From BOKV01 sp041397525 (GTDB taxonomy: Bacteria > Pseudomonadota > Alphaproteobacteria > Rhizobiales > Rhizobiaceae), in assembly GCA_041397525.1 (NCBI GenBank), contig JAWKWL010000004.1:62001-126000 (forward strand): a DNA stretch of 64,000 nucleotides, in the 5' to 3' direction. The notes below the pieces were generated by a model, which did not search any database, was not told the DNA's origin, and saw only the letters and a program-made list of their open reading frames with translations. Each line of letters opens with the position of its first letter. The first letter of the stretch is position 1. Position numbers and translations under genes: made by a program. This document shows, piece by piece, positions 61,113 through 64,000 of the stretch.

Positions 61113-61946
61113 ATGAAACCATCACGAGACATTTCCAGACTGATTGAAGTCATGGCCGCGCTCAGGACGCCGGTAACCGGTTGCCCGTGGGACCTGGAAC
61201 AGGATTTCACTACCATTGCCCCCTACACCATTGAGGAAGCCTATGAGGTTGCGGACGCAATCGACCGGGCTGACATGGACGAACTGAAAATCGAGTTGGG
61301 CGACCTGCTGTTGCAAACAGTCTATCACGCCCGCATGGCGCAGGAACTTGGCTTGTTCGATTTTGGTGATGTGGTTGAGGCGATCACCAGGAAGATGATC
61401 CGACGGCATCCGCATGTATTTGGCGACAAGGAAGCGCGCGCTGCGGGCATTGCCAAGGGCGCATGGGAGCGGATCAAGGCGGAGGAAAAGGCAGAACTTG
61501 CAGCAGCAAAACTGGCGCGTGGCATGGCGCCCGACAAGGCTGCGAGCCTGCTGGACGATGTACCGGCGGCCCTGCCGGCATTGATGGTTGCGGTTAAGTT
61601 GCAGGCAAAAGCTGGCCGGGTTGGATTCGACTGGAATGATCCGCGCGCAGTCATTGCCAAGATCCGCGAGGAACTGGATGAGGTCGAGGCTGAACTCGAT
61701 GGCGGCTCACAGCAGAAACAGGCCGAGGAAGTCGGCGATGTGCTGTTTGCCGTTGCCAATCTGGCCCGCCATCTGAAACTTGACCCAGAAGGCGCAACCC
61801 GCACTGCAAATGCCAAATTCCGCAAACGCTTCCAATTTATCGAGCGCAATATCGCCAGGTTCGGCAAGACCATGGAAACTGCCAGTCTCGACGAGATGGA
61901 AGCACTTTGGCAGGAAGCGAAGACCGAAGCCGGGAATGACGGCTGA
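61113..61946 (+). CDS. mazG: Nucleoside triphosphate pyrophosphohydrolase MazG
   Basis: 277 residues with two MazG repeats. The first has TIEEAYEVADAI (ExxE) and ELGDLLLQTVYHARMA (ExxD) near residues 38-78, and the RHPHVFGD motif follows. The second repeat has IREELDEVEAELDG and EVGDVLFAVANLARH near residues 185-225. It hydrolyses NTPs to NMP and pyrophosphate and limits mutagenic or alarmone nucleotides. It lies next to hflX-hfq, convergent, 9 bp apart, as in other Rhizobiales. Confidence 0.94.
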   Translation: MKPSRDISRLIEVMAALRTPVTGCPWDLEQDFTTIAPYTIEEAYEVADAIDRADMDELKIELGDLLLQTVYHARMAQELGLFDFGDVVEAITRKMIRRHPHVFGDKEARAAGIAKGAWERIKAEEKAELAAAKLARGMAPDKAASLLDDVPAALPALMVAVKLQAKAGRVGFDWNDPRAVIAKIREELDEVEAELDGGSQQKQAEEVGDVLFAVANLARHLKLDPEGATRTANAKFRKRFQFIERNIARFGKTMETASLDEMEALWQEAKTEAGNDG

Positions 61947-61955
61947 CCTCCCTGA

Positions 61956-63338
61956 CTACCGGGTTCTGCCGATAGCCTCGAGTTTTTCGCGCGCTGCCCC
62001 TGCAGCTCGCAGCATCAGGCGGACCGCGCCATCGTCCATGTCCTCGCGTGCTATCACCTGGCTGTTCTGGTATATCCAGGGCAATCGGCCAAGTTCGGCA
62101 GGCGCGATAGTGATCGTCAGCGGGTTTTCCTGCGCACCCGTCCTCGCTGCGATTTCACGCAGCAGGTGTTCCACCCCCTCGCCCGTCAAGGCTGACACCA
62201 GGATCGGTGCCGTTTCGCCTTGCTTGACCTCACGCATGGCATTGAGTGCATCGGGGGATAACAGATCAGTCTTGTTCCAGACTTCCAGAACACGATCATG
62301 GCCTTCCTGTTCGATGCCCAGCTGCGAAAGGATGGCGTAGACATCATCTGCCTGCGCGCGCGTATCAGGATCGGCAATGTCGCGGACATGCAGGATAAGA
62401 TCGGCCTCGATCACTTCTTCAAGTGTCGCCCGAAACGCTGCGACAAGGGTTGTCGGCAGGTTTGACACAAATCCCACGGTATCCGAAAGAATCACCTTCT
62501 GACCCTGCGGAAGTTCAAGCTGGCGCAAGGTGGGGTCAAGGGTTGCAAACAGCAGATCCTTGGCAAACACTCCTGCTCCGGTCAACCGGTTGAAAAGTGT
62601 CGACTTGCCGGCATTGGTGTAGCCGACCAGCGCCACGACAGGCACGGGGGTCTTCTTGCGTTTGGCGCGGTGCAGGTCGCGGGTCTTGCGGACCTTTTCG
62701 AGATCCTTCTCCAGTCGCAGGATGCGTTCCTGCAGCAATCGCCGGTCAGCCTCTATCTGGGTTTCGCCAGGTCCACCCGTCTTGCCAAGACCACCGCGCT
62801 GGCGTTCAAGGTGGGTCCATTGCCGCACGAGCCTGCCGCGTTGGTAGTTGAGATGAGCAAGTTCCACCTGGAGCCTGCCCTCTTTAGTGCGGGCCCTTGC
62901 GCCAAAGATTTCCAGAATGAGGCCGGTACGGTCGAGTACCTTGCAGTTCCAGGCCTTTTCCAGATTGCTTTGTTGTACCGGCGACAGCGCGTGATCGACG
63001 ATAACGAGACCGATCTCCTCTGCCTTCACAATGCCGGCGATTTCATCGATCTTGCCTGTACCGACAAGTGTCGCGGGTCTGACGGATTTTACCGGGACCG
63101 AGCCTGAATGAACGACTTCAAGGTCGATGGCGCGCGCAAGGCCACATGCCTCCTCGATACGCGCTGAAATGCTGCGCGTGGCAACCGGCTCTGCGCCCGA
63201 CACAGAACGCGTTGCATCAGTGCGTTCGAGATTGCGGCTGCGGAATTCGGGGACAAGCACAAGCGCTCGTTCAGGACGGGTTTCATCCTCGGCCGACCAC
63301 TTGAAGCGTTGATCCCTGCCCTTTTCGGGTTCGCTCAA
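61956..63338 (-). CDS. hflX: Ribosome-associated GTPase HflX
   Basis: 460-residue translation GTPase. The N-terminal HflX domain includes GTGKIDEIAG and the glycine-rich RGGLGKTGGPGETQIE segment (about 181-195), followed by a coiled-coil-like linker. The G domain has G1 GYTNAGKST (239-247), G3 DTVGF and G4 NKTD. HflX splits stalled ribosomes after heat or antibiotic stress. Its start overlaps the hfq stop by 4 bp (ATGA on the minus strand), so hfq-hflX form one operon. Confidence 0.95.
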   Translation of the reverse strand: MSEPEKGRDQRFKWSAEDETRPERALVLVPEFRSRNLERTDATRSVSGAEPVATRSISARIEEACGLARAIDLEVVHSGSVPVKSVRPATLVGTGKIDEIAGIVKAEEIGLVIVDHALSPVQQSNLEKAWNCKVLDRTGLILEIFGARARTKEGRLQVELAHLNYQRGRLVRQWTHLERQRGGLGKTGGPGETQIEADRRLLQERILRLEKDLEKVRKTRDLHRAKRKKTPVPVVALVGYTNAGKSTLFNRLTGAGVFAKDLLFATLDPTLRQLELPQGQKVILSDTVGFVSNLPTTLVAAFRATLEEVIEADLILHVRDIADPDTRAQADDVYAILSQLGIEQEGHDRVLEVWNKTDLLSPDALNAMREVKQGETAPILVSALTGEGVEHLLREIAARTGAQENPLTITIAPAELGRLPWIYQNSQVIAREDMDDGAVRLMLRAAGAAREKLEAIGRTR

Positions 63339-63583
63339 TCGCTGCTCTCTTCGCTTCCGTTATCGCCGAAACTGACCGGCGCGGACGGCATGATGGTGGA
63401 AATGGCATGCTTGTAGACGAGTTGCGCAATGCCATCGCGCTTCAGCAACACGCAAAAATTGTCAAACCACGACACCACACCGTTCAATTTGACGCCATTC
63501 ACCAGAAAAATCGTCAATGGAATTTTCTGCTTGCGGACCTGGTTGAGGAATGTGTCCTGCAGATTCTGCGATCTCTCAGACAT
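63335..63583 (-). CDS. hfq: RNA chaperone Hfq
   Basis: 82 residues. Sm1 motif (QDTFLNQVRKQKIPLTIFLVNGVKL) and Sm2 motif (YKHAISTIMP) are intact; the proximal-site residues in the YKHA loop and Gln8-type N-terminus are present. Hexameric Sm-like protein that anneals small RNAs to mRNAs. The short acidic C-terminal tail (GDNGSEESSD) is typical of alphaproteobacteria. It has its own promoter-like elements and a leader hairpin upstream. Confidence 0.97.
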   Translation of the reverse strand: MSERSQNLQDTFLNQVRKQKIPLTIFLVNGVKLNGVVSWFDNFCVLLKRDGIAQLVYKHAISTIMPSAPVSFGDNGSEESSD

Positions 63584-63607
63584 TTTGTTTTTGTTCTCCG
63601 CATTGTC

Positions 63608-63650
63608 GAACCACCAGCAGGTCCGGGTAAGAACGGCCTGCGGTGGTTTC
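63608..63650 (-). promoter_or_regulatory. Long hairpin in the hfq leader
   Basis: On the minus strand AAACCACC-GCAGG-CCG pairs with CGG-CCTGC-TGGTGGTT across a short loop: about 14 base pairs with one bulged base and one mismatch. It ends about 25 nt upstream of the hfq ATG, just before the GGAGA site. It may modulate hfq translation or act as a weak terminator for trkA. Confidence 0.5.
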
Positions 63651-63712
63651 TCTTATTGTTTTTGTTGGCCCAAAACCACGGGCAGCTTTTTCACCCTGAC
63701 TTGCCTCGCGTT

Positions 63713-63739
63713 ATTGTAGCGTGAATCGCAAAGTTTCAA
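63713..63739 (-). promoter_or_regulatory. Putative sigma-70-type promoter of hfq
   Basis: On the minus strand TTGAAA, 15 nt, then TACAAT, about 130 nt upstream of the hfq start. The spacer is shorter than the ideal 17 nt, so activity is only suggested. Confidence 0.35.
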
Positions 63740-63790
63740 GCTGAAGTTTTTTTTCGGGACACTTGGCGTCCTTCCACATTCAATCAGGTA

Positions 63791-64000
63791 TCAGAAAAAT
63801 TCAAGGCTTACCCGGAACATCTGTTCAACCTGCCGCACCCTTTCGTTCAACGCCAGGATCACAACGCGGTCCTTGGGCTTGATGATGCAGTCCCCTGTCG
63901 GCTGGATTACAGTCTCGCCATGATAGATCGCGCCAATGCGCACACCGTCGGGCAAATGCAATTCACGCAACGGTTTTCCCACCAAAGGCGAGGTATCGAG
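63791..64000 (-). CDS. trkA: Trk system potassium uptake protein TrkA, C-terminal end (gene runs off the right edge)
   Basis: 69 residues are visible in one frame up to the window edge: LVGKPLRELHLPDGVRIGAI, then VIQPTGDCIIKPKDRVVILA and the end VRQVEQMFRVSLEFF. This is the second TrkA-C domain of the peripheral NAD+-binding subunit that gates TrkH/G potassium channels. The order trkA-hfq-hflX is the usual one in Rhizobiales and supports the call. Confidence 0.88.
   Translation of the reverse strand, partial: LDTSPLVGKPLRELHLPDGVRIGAIYHGETVIQPTGDCIIKPKDRVVILALNERVRQVEQMFRVSLEFF

Noticed and set aside
1..64000. CRISPR array, prophage, complete insertion sequence or rRNA operon
   Set aside because: No regularly spaced repeats, phage structural genes, transposase motifs or rRNA-like sequence were recognised.

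Overview
The window looks like chromosomal DNA of an alphaproteobacterium of the order Hyphomicrobiales (Rhizobiales), probably near Phyllobacteriaceae. The reasons are gene content and order: recG/sdhE/mfd at the left end, trkA-hfq-hflX-mazG at the right end, a phosphatidylcholine synthase, an invasion-associated locus B protein, and the run tRNA-Ser / rlpA / D-Ala-D-Ala carboxypeptidase / tmk / holB / metG / tatD / MBL hydrolase. No species can be named from the sequence alone. Several genes appear to start at TTG or GTG behind good Shine-Dalgarno sites, and starts were chosen with that in mind.

Layout. 0-11 kb: repair and housekeeping genes (recG 5' end, sdhE, mfd), a DsbA/FrnE-like protein, a YejA-like binding protein, an IalB protein, hspQ, an AEC transporter and a UbiH-type hydroxylase. 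11-17 kb: pcs, then a four-gene nucleoside-type (BMP/PnrA) ABC transporter. 17-24 kb: rimO, an SDR gene interrupted by an in-frame amber codon, a DEAD-box helicase with a long RG-rich tail, an acyl-CoA synthetase, and a secreted protein with a Het-C/zinc-phospholipase-like signature. 24-34 kb: a complete five-gene Dpp/Opp peptide transporter, divergent from a YtcJ-like amidohydrolase and a CobW-type GTPase, then a YghZ-type aldo/keto reductase.

35-48 kb reads as a phosphorus-acquisition region. It starts with a clear Pho-box-like direct repeat in front of an AfuABC-type transporter whose binding protein keeps the His-Asp...Glu spacing remembered for the sugar-phosphate binder AfuA. An inositol-monophosphatase-family gene, a Na+/Pi cotransporter with a PhoU-like domain, and a second spermidine/iron-type ABC transporter follow. 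Two structured non-coding stretches lie in this region, one of them a series of hairpins ending in a strong terminator. In the second transporter one permease carries a clear 1-nt frameshift, and the other runs about 150 nt into the next gene. Both are explained by one missing base in a homopolymer.

48-51 kb is a small accessory cassette: an HxlR-SCP2 regulator divergent from a methyltransferase-cupin-GFA operon. It lies between a 19-nt fragment resembling the 3' end of a tRNA and an intact tRNA-Ser(UGA) in the same orientation, which suggests tRNA-targeted insertion. No integrase is visible.

51-64 kb returns to conserved core genes: cell wall (rlpA, PBP5-like carboxypeptidase, L,D-transpeptidase), DNA and translation (tmk, holB, metG, tatD), then mazG, hflX, hfq and the 3' end of trkA. 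No CRISPR array, complete insertion sequence, prophage or rRNA operon was seen.
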